In this document: positions 28,195 through 36,748 of the stretch, in pieces
Position numbering within the stretch: the stretch's first letter is position 1
Layout: each line of letters begins with the position of its first letter
Source of the DNA: Crossiella sp. SN42
Lineage (GTDB): Bacteria > Actinomycetota > Actinomycetes > Mycobacteriales > Pseudonocardiaceae
Length of the DNA: 64,000 nt
NCBI RefSeq assembly: GCF_023897065.1
Contig: NZ_JAMHIV010000002.1
Location: 310,001 to 374,000, forward strand
Direction: 5' to 3'
Made by a program: the position numbers and the translations under genes
The notes under the pieces: generated by a model
What the model was told of the DNA's origin: nothing
Database searches by the model: none
Seen by the model: only the letters and a program-made list of their open reading frames with translations

Positions 28195-29090
28195 ACCAGC
28201 TCCAGTCCGGCCGCCACGATCTTCTCCAGTTCGGCGAGGTGTTCCGGCACCGGGTCGGTCAGCGGGGCGCGCACGCCGCCGCAGTCCAGGCCGCGCTGCT
28301 TGACCGCGGCCTTCACCAGCGACACCGCGTAGCCGGGGGACTTGTCCCGCAGCGCCACCAGCGGGCCGTAGAAGCCGTGCAGCAGCGCGCCGACCTTCTC
28401 GGTGTCCCCGGCCTCGACCGCGCGGTAGAAGGCCAGCGAGATCTCCGGGGCGAAGCAGAACACCGCGGAGGAGTACAGCGCCACGCCGATGCCGCGGTAG
28501 GCGGGCACGGTCATCTCCGCGGTGGGCAGGCCGTTGAAGAACTGGAACGGGGTGTCCACCTCGGCCCGGACCGCGAGCACGATGCGGTGCATCAGGTCCA
28601 GGTCGCCGAGGCCGTCCTTGAAGCCGACCACGTTGGGCAGCTTGGCCACCTCCACCGCGGTCTCCGGGGTGAAGATCGCGTTGTTGCGCTGGTAGACGAT
28701 CACCGGTAGGTCGGTGCTCCCGGCCACCTGGCGCACCCACTCGGCCAGGCCCTCCGGCCGCGAGCCCACCAGGTACGGCGGGAGCAGCAGCAGGCCGTCC
28801 GCGCCTGCCCGCTTGGCCGCGGCGGCGAACTGCTTGGCCAGCGGCAGCGAACCGCCCGCGCCGGCCAGCACCGGCACCCGGCCCGCGGTGGCCTCCACCG
28901 CCACCTGGACCACGCGCTCGTACTCACCCGGTTCCAGCGCGTGGAACTCGCCCGTGCCACAGGCCACGAAGACGCCACCTGGCCCGGCGTCCACCCCACG
29001 CTTGACGTGCTCGGCGAGCACGTCCTCGGCCACCTCGCCGGTCCCGGTGAACGGGGTCACCGGGAAGAACAGAACTCCATCCAGCTGCAT
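28191..29090 (-). CDS. kdgD: 5-dehydro-4-deoxyglucarate dehydratase
   Basis: A 299-residue DapA-superfamily aldolase fold. VIVYQRN holds the conserved Tyr, NVVGFKDGLGD the Schiff-base Lys, and GTGEFHAL the family G-x-x-G-E loop; the KDGDH subgroup is recognised by GTGEF. It converts 5-dehydro-4-deoxyglucarate to 2,5-dioxopentanoate with loss of CO2 and water. The ATG at 29090 is preferred to GTG 29102 because GTGAGG then lies at proper spacing. It precedes and overlaps gudD. Confidence 0.92.
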   Translation of the reverse strand: MQLDGVLFFPVTPFTGTGEVAEDVLAEHVKRGVDAGPGGVFVACGTGEFHALEPGEYERVVQVAVEATAGRVPVLAGAGGSLPLAKQFAAAAKRAGADGLLLLPPYLVGSRPEGLAEWVRQVAGSTDLPVIVYQRNNAIFTPETAVEVAKLPNVVGFKDGLGDLDLMHRIVLAVRAEVDTPFQFFNGLPTAEMTVPAYRGIGVALYSSAVFCFAPEISLAFYRAVEAGDTEKVGALLHGFYGPLVALRDKSPGYAVSLVKAAVKQRGLDCGGVRAPLTDPVPEHLAELEKIVAAGLELV

Positions 29091-29143
29091 GTCAGACCTC
29101 ACGACGTCGAGACCGGCGATGGCGGGAACTCATACAGGGTCCC

Positions 29144-30088
29144 CTATCCCTTCACAGCACCACTGGTGATGCCGCGCAGGAACGATTTCTGCAATGACAG
29201 GTACACGATCAGGCTCGGCACCAGGGCGAGCAGCGCACCGGCCAGCACCACGCCAGGCCCGACCATGTCGTCGGAGCGCAGGGTGGCCAGTGCGACGGTG
29301 AGCGTGTAGTCGCCGGGATCGGTGGCCACGATCAACGGCAGCAGGTACTGGTCCCAGATCATGGTGAAGCCGAACACCGCGACCACGCCGAGGGCGGGGC
29401 GGCACAGCGGCACCACGATCTGGGCGAAGATCCGGAGCTCGCCGGCGCCGTCGACCCGGGCGGCCTCCTCCAGCTCCAGCGGGATCTCCCGCATGAACTC
29501 GGTCATCACGAAGATGGAGAAACCCCAGGCGCCCAACGGCAGGATCACGCCGAGCAGGGTGCCCTTGAGGCTGAGGTTGAGCAGCGGGAGGTCGCCGATC
29601 ACCATCGACAGCGGGATCGCGATGACCTCCTCCGGCAGCATCATGGTGGTCAGGATGGCCAGCATCACGATCGCCTGGCCGCGGAACTTCTTGCGTGCCA
29701 GCGCGTAGGCGGCGAACACGCTGACGCTCACCTGGAGCAGCAGGCCGCCACCGGCGATGATCAGCGAGTTGAGCAGGTAGCCCCAGATGCCCTTCTCGGT
29801 GGCCACGTCGAAGTTGACCAGCGACGGGCGGTTGGGCAGCAGGGACAGCTTGGTCGGGTCCGGGCTGAAGTCGAACGCGCCGGAGATCACCGTGATCAGC
29901 GGCCCGCAGAAGACCAGGAACACCGCCACGCACAACAGGATCCGGCCGATCCCGCCGCCGGGCGAGGCGCGCAGGCCCGCCCAGCCGAGCGCGGTCTCGC
30001 AGCGCTGGGCCACCCCGATCGGCTTGCGCACCGAGGCCGGGGAGTCCGAAGTGGACGGTGTGGCCGGACGGAGCTCGGTGGTGGTCAT
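29144..30088 (-). CDS. ABC sugar transporter permease (MalG type)
   Basis: A 314-residue inner-membrane permease with six transmembrane helices after a basic N-terminal tail. The EAA loop is EEAARVDGAGELRIFAQIVVP, the site that docks the ATPase. It is of the MalG/carbohydrate uptake CUT1 type. The ATG at 30088 shares its first base with the stop of the MalF-type gene (TGATG), so translation is coupled. No ATP-binding gene occurs in the locus; CUT1 importers in actinomycetes often share an MsiK-type ATPase encoded elsewhere. Confidence 0.92.
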   Translation of the reverse strand: MTTTELRPATPSTSDSPASVRKPIGVAQRCETALGWAGLRASPGGGIGRILLCVAVFLVFCGPLITVISGAFDFSPDPTKLSLLPNRPSLVNFDVATEKGIWGYLLNSLIIAGGGLLLQVSVSVFAAYALARKKFRGQAIVMLAILTTMMLPEEVIAIPLSMVIGDLPLLNLSLKGTLLGVILPLGAWGFSIFVMTEFMREIPLELEEAARVDGAGELRIFAQIVVPLCRPALGVVAVFGFTMIWDQYLLPLIVATDPGDYTLTVALATLRSDDMVGPGVVLAGALLALVPSLIVYLSLQKSFLRGITSGAVKG

Positions 30089-31035
30089 CACGCCTCCCGA
30101 CGCCGGCGCAGCAGCTGCACGAACAGGGTGAGCAGCAGGGTCACCAGGAACAGCACCACCGACCCGGCCGAGGCCACGCCCAGCTCGCTGGTCTCGAAAC
30201 CGAGGGAGAACACCCTGGTCATCCAGACGTCGGTGGAACCGGCGGGACCGCCGCCGGTGAGCACGTAGACCTCGGTGAACACGCGCAGGCCGCGGATCGA
30301 GGCCAGGGTAAGGAGAATCGTGATCGCCGGGCGCAGCGCGGGCAGCGTGATGTAGCGGACGCGCTGCCAGGTGGTGCAGCCGTCGATCGCGGCGGACTCG
30401 TAGAGCTGGCGGTCGATCCCGGCCAGGCCGGCCAGCAGGATCACCATGTCGTAGGGCGCGCCCTTCCAGATGCCCACCGCCATCACCGACCACAGCGAGG
30501 TGTCCGGGTGGTCCAGGAAGGTCGACGGGCCGAGGCCTGCCCAGGACAGCAGCGAGTTGAGGAAGCCGCCCTCGGCCGGGTAGTACAGCAGCCGCCAGAT
30601 CTCACCGACCACCGCGGTGGCCGCGACCACCGGCAGGAACACCGCCGAGCGCACGAACCACAGCGAGCGCGCGGTGCCCTCCAGCAGCAGGGCCAGGCCG
30701 AAGCCGATCAGCATCGCGCCCGCGGTCTGCCCGACGGCCAGGACCAGCGTGTTGTTCAGCGCGTTGTGGAAGCGCTCGTCGCTGAGCACCCTGGCGTAGT
30801 TGTCCAGGCCCATCCACAGGTCGCCCAGGAACGGGCGCACCTCGAACAGGCTGAGCCGGATGCCCTCGGCCATCGGGATGTACTTGAAGACCAGGAACAG
30901 CAGCAGCGCGGGCAGCAGGAACAGCCACGGGACCATGGTGACCGCGAGGCGGCGCCGAGGAGGGCGCCGCCTCGCGGTGTGGAACTCGACGGCACCGCCG
31001 CCACTAGCCGCCGAGCCCACGTCTGTGATGGTCAC
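30088..31035 (-). CDS. ABC sugar transporter permease (MalF type)
   Basis: A 315-residue CUT1 permease with six predicted helices starting at about residue 33 and the EAA loop YESAAIDGCTTWQRVRYITL. It pairs with the MalG-type subunit downstream to form the membrane channel for the sugar bound by the lipoprotein upstream. Its GTG start overlaps the binding-protein stop as GTGA. Given the operon, the cargo is probably glucuronate, galacturonate, glucarate or galactarate, or an oligo-uronide. Confidence 0.92.
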   Translation of the reverse strand: MTITDVGSAASGGGAVEFHTARRRPPRRRLAVTMVPWLFLLPALLLFLVFKYIPMAEGIRLSLFEVRPFLGDLWMGLDNYARVLSDERFHNALNNTLVLAVGQTAGAMLIGFGLALLLEGTARSLWFVRSAVFLPVVAATAVVGEIWRLLYYPAEGGFLNSLLSWAGLGPSTFLDHPDTSLWSVMAVGIWKGAPYDMVILLAGLAGIDRQLYESAAIDGCTTWQRVRYITLPALRPAITILLTLASIRGLRVFTEVYVLTGGGPAGSTDVWMTRVFSLGFETSELGVASAGSVVLFLVTLLLTLFVQLLRRRREA

Positions 31036-32363
31036 TGAACCGCCTTCTGCGACTTCAGCTCCTTGTCCAGGTTGCCCGCGAGCTTGTTCAGCTCACCGGC
31101 GACATCGTTGCCGCACTTGGCGAACAGGCTGTTCAGCGTCTCCGCGGTCTGCTGCCGGAAGGGCTGGAAGTTGGGCACGTTCGGGAACGGCCGGGCGCTG
31201 TCGGCGTAGACCTTGGCCACGGTGTCCCAGCGCGGGTCCTGGTACACCGCGTTGATGTCCACGTTCTTGTTCACCGACAGCCGCACCACCGGGCGCTGGC
31301 CCGACTCCGGCTTCATGCCCAGCTGCTGCGCCTCCGGGGAGACCAGGAACTCGGCCAGCTTCTCCTGCTCGGCGGTCTTCACCGAACCGGCCATCTGGTA
31401 GATGACCTCGCCCTCGCCCAGCACGGTGGAGCCGCTGGGCCCGGCCGGGGACGGGATGACCTCGTACTTGTCCTTGCCCGGCGACTTGTCGAAGCGGGTG
31501 AACATGTACGGCCCGGTCAGGTAGATGCCGGCCTTGCCCTGCTCGAAGTAGTTGTGCGCGTCGTTGGTGACCATGGTCAGCGCGTTGGGCAGGGTGACCT
31601 TGCTGTCGCAGAACAGGCCCTTGAGCCAGTTCACCGCCTGCACGGTCTGCGCGGAGCTCACCGCGACCTTGTACTCGCCACCGGACTCGCTGAGGATGTC
31701 GCCGCCGGCCTGCCAGATGTAGTTGGCCGCCCACCAGGCCAGGTAGCCGCGGTCGGTGGAGCCGGGCGCGACGATGCCGAAGGTGTCCTTGGCGTCGCCG
31801 TTGCCGTCGGGGTCCTTGGTGGTGAAGTCGTTGGCCAGCGCGGCCAGCTCGTCCCAGGTCTTGGGCACCGGCTTGCCCAGCTTCTCCCGCCAGTCCTTGC
31901 GCACCAGCAGCACCTGGGCCTGGGTGGAGAACGGGACGCCGAAGTACTTGCCGTCAGCGGTCTTGCCGTTGTTCCAGGCCCGCTCGACCAGGTCGGCCTG
32001 GCCGGCGAAGGCGTTGCGGTCGACCTCCAGGAGGAAGCCCTGCTTGCGGTACGGGCCAAGGGATCCGGTGTCGGTGATCACCAGGTCCGGCAGGTCCTTG
32101 GCCTGGGCCCGCTCCTGCACCCGCTTGTCGAAGTCGTTGTAGGGCGGCGGGTTGTAGTTGACCGGGATGCCGGTCTTCTCGGTGAACGCCTTGAAGATCT
32201 TCTCGTAGACCTTCTTGGTGTCGTCCTGGCTGCGCGTCCACACCTCGATCGGCGCGTTCGGATCGCCCTGCGGCGCGCCACCCGAGCAGGCGGAGAGCAC
32301 CAGCCCAACGGCCATCGCGCCCGCGGCGAACGCGACGCGTGTTCTGGCGGTGCGACGCTGCAT
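31032..32363 (-). CDS. ABC sugar-binding lipoprotein
   Basis: A 443-residue extracellular solute-binding protein (family 1). It has a signal peptide with lipobox LSAC (Cys26 from this start), then a typical IEVWTRSQDDTKKVYEKI first strand-helix and a hinge-rich two-lobed fold. A DPDGNGDAKDTFG loop resembles a calcium site seen in several binding proteins. The ATG at 32363 has GGAG at good spacing; an ATG four codons upstream lacks a ribosome site. It is the first gene of the leftward catabolic operon, divergent from the IclR gene. Confidence 0.92.
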   Translation of the reverse strand: MQRRTARTRVAFAAGAMAVGLVLSACSGGAPQGDPNAPIEVWTRSQDDTKKVYEKIFKAFTEKTGIPVNYNPPPYNDFDKRVQERAQAKDLPDLVITDTGSLGPYRKQGFLLEVDRNAFAGQADLVERAWNNGKTADGKYFGVPFSTQAQVLLVRKDWREKLGKPVPKTWDELAALANDFTTKDPDGNGDAKDTFGIVAPGSTDRGYLAWWAANYIWQAGGDILSESGGEYKVAVSSAQTVQAVNWLKGLFCDSKVTLPNALTMVTNDAHNYFEQGKAGIYLTGPYMFTRFDKSPGKDKYEVIPSPAGPSGSTVLGEGEVIYQMAGSVKTAEQEKLAEFLVSPEAQQLGMKPESGQRPVVRLSVNKNVDINAVYQDPRWDTVAKVYADSARPFPNVPNFQPFRQQTAETLNSLFAKCGNDVAGELNKLAGNLDKELKSQKAVQ

Positions 32364-32423
32364 GCCCGGCTCCATTCGACTTCGGTGGTGGGTTCACCCG
32401 AACTGCCCACTGGACAGATCCGT

Positions 32424-32441
32424 TCAGATATGTGAATCTGA
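32424..32441. promoter_or_regulatory. Candidate IclR operator
   Basis: TCAGAT (32424-32429) and ATCTGA (32436-32441) make a perfect 18-bp dyad with a 6-bp spacer. It stands in the 175-bp intergenic region between the binding-protein and iclR genes, where the local AT content is higher than elsewhere. Its position about 60 bp upstream of the binding-protein start fits control of the importer operon by the adjacent IclR protein. Confidence 0.5.
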
Positions 32442-32538
32442 GTCGTACTTGTGAACCTTGCTGCCGGACTGTAAAAATCAAGCCGTGCGCCTGTCAAGAG
32501 GGCGGCACGGGAGAACCCGATCGGACCTGGAGGCCGAG

Positions 32539-33345
32539 ATGACGGAAGCCGTCAAGGACGCCGCGGTCGCCCCCACCCGCCCGGCGGCGGTCAAGTCCGC
32601 CGACCGCACGGTGGAGCTGCTGGAGGTCCTCGCCTCCTTCGACCGCAGGCTGACGCTCACCGAGCTGCACCGGGAGCTGAACTACCCGAAGTCCAGCCTG
32701 TACATGCTGCTGCAGACCCTGGTCAACCGCGGCTGGGTCGAGGTCGAACCGGACCGGGGCACCTACGGCATCGGCGTGCGCGCGCTGCTGGTCGGCACCT
32801 CCTACCTGGACCACGATCCCGTGGTGCGCACCGCGATCCGGGTGATGGAGCAGGTCCGGCAGGAGATCAACGAGACCGTCCACCTCGCCCGACTGGAGGG
32901 CGATGACGTGGTGTACCTGGCCAGCCGCGAGTCCGAGCACCACCTGCGCGTGGTCTCCCGCGTCGGCCGCCGCCTGCCCGCGCACAGCACCGCGCTGGGC
33001 AAGGCGCTGCTCTCCGCCCGCCCGGCCGCCGACGCCGCGGTGCTGGTGCCGGAGGCGATCACGCCGCTGACCGCGAACACCATCACCGACCGGGACGCGC
33101 TGCTGGCCCAGCTGGAGGAGTTCCGCCGGGTCGGCTACTCCTTCGAGCGCGAGGAGAACACCCCCGGCCTGGGCTGTTTCGCGGTCGCGCTGCCCTACCG
33201 CAACCCGGTCACCGACGCGATGAGCTGCTCGGTGCCGGTCGCCCGGCTCACCCCCGAGCACGAGAAGCAGATCGTGGACGCGCTGCTCGGCGCGGCCCGC
33301 ACGCTCACCGAGCTGCTCCGCCAGCCCGGCCTCACCCCGCTGTGA
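32539..33345 (+). CDS. IclR-family regulator of the uronate locus
   Basis: A 268-residue IclR regulator. Residues about 20-80 are the winged helix (LTLTELHRELNYPKSSLYML), and about 95-260 the effector domain with the expected VGRRLPAHSTALGKALLS motif. It lies at the head of the udh/aldehyde dehydrogenase operon and divergent from the importer operon, so it is the likely regulator of both, with a uronate or aldarate as ligand. The ATG at 32539 has GGAGG seven bases before it. Confidence 0.9.
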   Translation: MTEAVKDAAVAPTRPAAVKSADRTVELLEVLASFDRRLTLTELHRELNYPKSSLYMLLQTLVNRGWVEVEPDRGTYGIGVRALLVGTSYLDHDPVVRTAIRVMEQVRQEINETVHLARLEGDDVVYLASRESEHHLRVVSRVGRRLPAHSTALGKALLSARPAADAAVLVPEAITPLTANTITDRDALLAQLEEFRRVGYSFEREENTPGLGCFAVALPYRNPVTDAMSCSVPVARLTPEHEKQIVDALLGAARTLTELLRQPGLTPL

Positions 33346-33409
33346 GCCCGGCCACCGGCGCACCGTCCATTCAGGACAGTCAATTCCCTGACGCACGAAG
33401 GGCTTCGGA

Positions 33410-34234
33410 GTGACCGAACGCATTCTGATCACCGGCGCGGCCGGTGGCGTTGGCACGCTGATGCGGCCGCGCCTGGCCCGCGAAGGCCGCATCCTGCGCT
33501 TACTGGACATCGCCGAGCAGCCACCAGCCGGTGAGGGCGAGGCGGTCGAGCTGGTGACGGCCTCGGTGACCGACCTGGCGGCGATGGAGGCGGCCTGCGC
33601 CGGGGTGTCCGCGGTGATCCACCTCGGCGGGCACAGCCTGGAGCGGCCGTGGGCGGACATCATGGACGTCAACATCAACGGCACCTACACCGTGTTCGAG
33701 GCGGCCCGGCGGCAGGGCGTGCCGAGGGTGGTCTTCGCCAGCTCCAACCACGCGGTCGGCTTCGCGCCGCGCGCCGAGGGCGAGGTGGCCGGGAACGCCT
33801 TCCCGCGCCCGGACACCAACTACGGCGTGAGCAAGGTGGCCGGCGAGGCGATCGCCAGCCACTACGCCGACCGATACGGCATCGACGTGCTGTGCGTGCG
33901 CATCGGCTCCTGCTTCGAGCGGCCGAAGGACCTGCGCATGCTCTCCACCTGGCTCTCCCCCGCCGACGGGGCAAGGCTTTTCGAGGCATGTCTGTCCACT
34001 CCGGACCCCGGCTTCCGGGTGCTGTGGGGCGTCTCGGACAACACCCGCCGCTGGTTCTCCCTGGAGGAGGCCAAGGCGATCGGCTACGTCTCCCAGGACG
34101 ACTCGGAGACCTACGCGGCGGAGCTGATCGCCGAGCACGGCGAGCCGGATGTGACCGCGCCGCCGCACAACCTCGTTGGCGGCATCTGGTGCTCCGCCGA
34201 CTACGACACCGCGAAGAAGGAGGCCGGACGGTGA
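33410..34234 (+). CDS. udh: Uronate dehydrogenase
   Basis: A 274-residue extended-type SDR with GAAGGVG (NAD binding, 9-15) and NYGVSK (active-site Tyr-Lys). It matches uronate dehydrogenases over the whole length: VIHLGGHSLERPW, VVFASSNHAVGF, VRIGSCFERP, LRMLSTWLSP and VLWGVSDN. It oxidises D-glucuronate or D-galacturonate with NAD+ to the aldaro-lactone, the first step of the pathway completed by GudD and KdgD. GTG 33410. It overlaps the dehydrogenase gene downstream as GTGA. Confidence 0.9.
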   Translation: MTERILITGAAGGVGTLMRPRLAREGRILRLLDIAEQPPAGEGEAVELVTASVTDLAAMEAACAGVSAVIHLGGHSLERPWADIMDVNINGTYTVFEAARRQGVPRVVFASSNHAVGFAPRAEGEVAGNAFPRPDTNYGVSKVAGEAIASHYADRYGIDVLCVRIGSCFERPKDLRMLSTWLSPADGARLFEACLSTPDPGFRVLWGVSDNTRRWFSLEEAKAIGYVSQDDSETYAAELIAEHGEPDVTAPPHNLVGGIWCSADYDTAKKEAGR

Positions 34235-35745
34235 CCGTCCAGGGCGTGCAGGGCTACAACCCGAGGACCGGGGCCACCTACGGCGAGCCGGTCCCAGCCA
34301 CCCCGGAGGCCGAGGTCGACCGGCTGGCCAAGGCCGCGGCCGAGGCTTTCCCGGTCTTCGCCGGGCTTTCCGGTCAGCGCCGGGCCGAGGTGCTGGAGCA
34401 GATCGCGGACGCGCTGGACGCGCGGAGTGAGCGGCTGATCGAGATCGCGGACACCGAGACCGCGCTCGGCGTGCCCCGGCTGACCGTGGAGCTCAAGCGC
34501 ACCACCAACCAGCTCCGCCTCTTCGGCGAGGTGCTGCGCGAGGGCAGCTACACCGAGGCCACCATCGACTCGCCCAACCCGGACATCATCCCGCCGCGAC
34601 CCAACCTGCGCCGGATGCTGCAACCGCTGGGCCCGGTCGCGGTGTTCTCCGCCAGCAACTTCCCGTTCGCCTTCTCGGTGGCCGGTGGCGACACCGCCTC
34701 CGCGCTGGCCGCGGGCTGCCCGGTGCTGGTGAAGGCGCACTCCGCGCACCCCAACACCTCGGTGGCCACCGCCGAGGTGCTGATCGAGACGATCACCGCG
34801 GCCGGGCTGCCCGCCGGGGTGTTCAACATCGTCTACAGCACGCCTGCCGGTTCGCTGCTGGTCAAGCACCCGGAGATCAAGGCGGTCGGCTTCACCGGGT
34901 CCACCGGTGGCGGGCGGGCGCTGTTCGACCTGGCGGTCGGCAGGCCGGACCCGATCCCGTTCTACGGCGAACTGGGCAGCGTCAACCCGACGGTGATCCT
35001 GCCCGGCGCGGCCGCCGAGCAGACCGAGGAGCTGGCCACCGGCTTCGCCGCCTCGCTCACCATGGGCGTCGGCCAGTTCTGCACCAACCCGGGCCTGGTG
35101 TTCGCACCGGAGTCCATTGTGGACGCTCTCGGCAAGGCGATCGGCGGGGCGAACGGCGGCGCGATGCTGACCGCCCGCATGCGCGACTCGTATGAGTCCA
35201 TTGTGGACGGACTGGCCTCGGCGGAGGGAGTCGAGCTGGTCGCGGCCGGCGAGGCGCCCGAGGGCGGCTGGACGGTCGCGCCGCGGCTGTACCGCACCAC
35301 GGTGGCGAACTTCGCCGCCAACCAGGAGAAGCTGGGCGAGGAGTGCTTCGGCCCGGCAGGCATCGTGGTCACCTACACCGACCCGGCCGAGCTGGTTCCG
35401 GTGCTGGCCAAGCTGGCGGGCACGCTGACCGCGACCGTGCACGCGGCGGAAAGCGACCACGAGGCGGCCGGCGCGCTGTCCACCGTGCTGCGCCGCATCG
35501 CGGGCCGGCTGGTGTTCAACGCCTGGCCGACCGGCGTCGCGGTGAGCTGGGCCCAGCACCACGGCGGTCCGTGGCCCGCCACCACCTCCGCGCTGCACAC
35601 CTCGGTGGGCGCCACCGCGATCCGCCGCTGGATCGCGCCGGTGACCTTCCAGTCCTGGCCGGACGCCCTGCTGCCGCAGGAGCTCCAGGACGCCAACCCG
35701 CTGGGCATCCCGCGCCGAAGGGACGGCGTGCTCGGCACCGACTGA
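34231..35745 (+). CDS. Alpha-ketoglutarate-semialdehyde (2,5-dioxovalerate) dehydrogenase
   Basis: A 504-residue aldehyde dehydrogenase of the NADP-dependent 2,5-dioxovalerate group. PVAVFSASNFPFAFSVAGGD, GFTGSTGGGRAL, PFYGELGSVNP (catalytic Glu) and GQFCTNPG (catalytic Cys) are all present. It oxidises 2,5-dioxopentanoate, the KdgD product, to alpha-ketoglutarate, feeding the TCA cycle. The start GTG 34231 overlaps the udh stop. A perfect terminator follows directly, ending the iclR-udh-dehydrogenase operon. Confidence 0.92.
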   Translation: MTVQGVQGYNPRTGATYGEPVPATPEAEVDRLAKAAAEAFPVFAGLSGQRRAEVLEQIADALDARSERLIEIADTETALGVPRLTVELKRTTNQLRLFGEVLREGSYTEATIDSPNPDIIPPRPNLRRMLQPLGPVAVFSASNFPFAFSVAGGDTASALAAGCPVLVKAHSAHPNTSVATAEVLIETITAAGLPAGVFNIVYSTPAGSLLVKHPEIKAVGFTGSTGGGRALFDLAVGRPDPIPFYGELGSVNPTVILPGAAAEQTEELATGFAASLTMGVGQFCTNPGLVFAPESIVDALGKAIGGANGGAMLTARMRDSYESIVDGLASAEGVELVAAGEAPEGGWTVAPRLYRTTVANFAANQEKLGEECFGPAGIVVTYTDPAELVPVLAKLAGTLTATVHAAESDHEAAGALSTVLRRIAGRLVFNAWPTGVAVSWAQHHGGPWPATTSALHTSVGATAIRRWIAPVTFQSWPDALLPQELQDANPLGIPRRRDGVLGTD

Positions 35746-35757
35746 GGCACTGAGCCA

Positions 35758-35804
35758 GGCCCGGTTCGCGCGGTGACCCCGACCCCGCGCGAACCGGGCC
35801 TTTC
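35758..35804 (+). terminator. Rho-independent terminator after the dehydrogenase gene
   Basis: GGCCCGGTTCGCGCGG (35758-35773) and its exact complement (35785-35800) form a 16-bp stem with an 11-nt loop, followed by TTTC. It separates the uronate operon from rtcB. Confidence 0.9.
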
Positions 35805-35850
35805 ACTTATTCACGAGCGGTTTCCCGCCACCGCCCTTAGCCTCTAACGC

Positions 35851-36666
35851 ATGGCACAGAAGTCGTTCCAGGGAGACGTGATCCCTGGCAGGCACGTCGA
35901 CATCCGGCTGTGGACCAAGGCCGCCGAGGTCGAGGACCAGGCCATGCGTCAGCTGCAGAACATCGCGGCGCTGCCCTGGGTGTACAAGCACGTCGCCGTG
36001 ATGCCCGACGTCCACTACGGCAAGGGCGCCACGGTCGGCTCGGTGATCGCGATGCAGGGCGCGGTGTCCCCGGCCGCGGTCGGCGTGGACATCGGCTGCG
36101 GCATGACCGCGGTCCGCACCTCCTTGCGCGCCAACGACTTGCCGGATGACCTGCGCCGCCTGCGGTCCGGGATCGAGAAGGCGGTGCCGGTCGGTTTCGG
36201 CATGCACAAGGAAACCGCCTTCGGGAACAAGGACGCACAGGACTGGAAGCAGTTCTGGGCCGGTTTCGACAACCTCACCTCCGCGGTGCGCAACGAGACC
36301 GACCGGGCGCTGCGCCAGATGGGCACCCTGGGCGGTGGCAACCACTTCCTGGAGGTCTGCCTCGACGAGGACGACCAGGTCTGGCTGATGCTGCACTCCG
36401 GTTCCCGGGGCATCGGGAACCTGTTGGCACAGCACCACATCGAGGTCGCCCGCGGCCTGGCGCACAACGCCGCGCTGCCCGACCCCGACCTGGCCGTGTT
36501 CATCGCGCAGACCCCGCAGATGGCCGCCTACCGGCACGACCTGTACTGGGCGCAGGACTACGCGCGCCGGAACCGGTCGGTGATGATGCGGCTGGCCTGC
36601 GAGGTGCTGCGCAAGCAGTTCCCCCAGGCGAAGTTCGAGGAGCCGATCTCCTGCCACCACAACTAG
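35851..36666 (+). pseudogene. rtcB: RNA-splicing ligase RtcB, 5' part interrupted by the prophage
   Basis: 271 codons of a clear RtcB, against about 390-410 in complete proteins. The retained part has the metal ligands Asp80 and Cys83 (GVDIGCGM), GGGNHF with His165, LHSGSRGIGN with His182, and ends at ISCHHN before TAG. In intact RtcB this is followed by Tyr and a C-terminal third carrying the histidine that is guanylylated by GTP (His337 in E. coli), which is absent here. The coding match stops exactly where phage-like sequence and an integrase begin. The remainder is expected at the right end of the prophage, outside the window. As it stands the product should be inactive. Confidence 0.9.
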
Positions 36667-36748
36667 GTGGCTAAGGTTCTCTGACCTGGGCTTTTGTGTT
36701 TTTCAGCGGCTTTCAGTCTAGCTCAGTCTGCGCCGGTGTTCCGGCAGG
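36640..36748. other. Probable left attachment site (attL) in rtcB
   Basis: Conserved rtcB coding sequence ends at 36663 (ISCHHN, then TAG). A full gene would continue with a Tyr codon TAC/TAT; here it reads TAG, so the crossover core probably ends near CCACAACTA (36655-36665) or lies a little to the left. The next 80 bp (to the integrase stop at 36749) are AT-richer, with no gene, and probably hold integrase arm sites. The matching attR is not in the window, so exact limits cannot be fixed. Confidence 0.65.
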
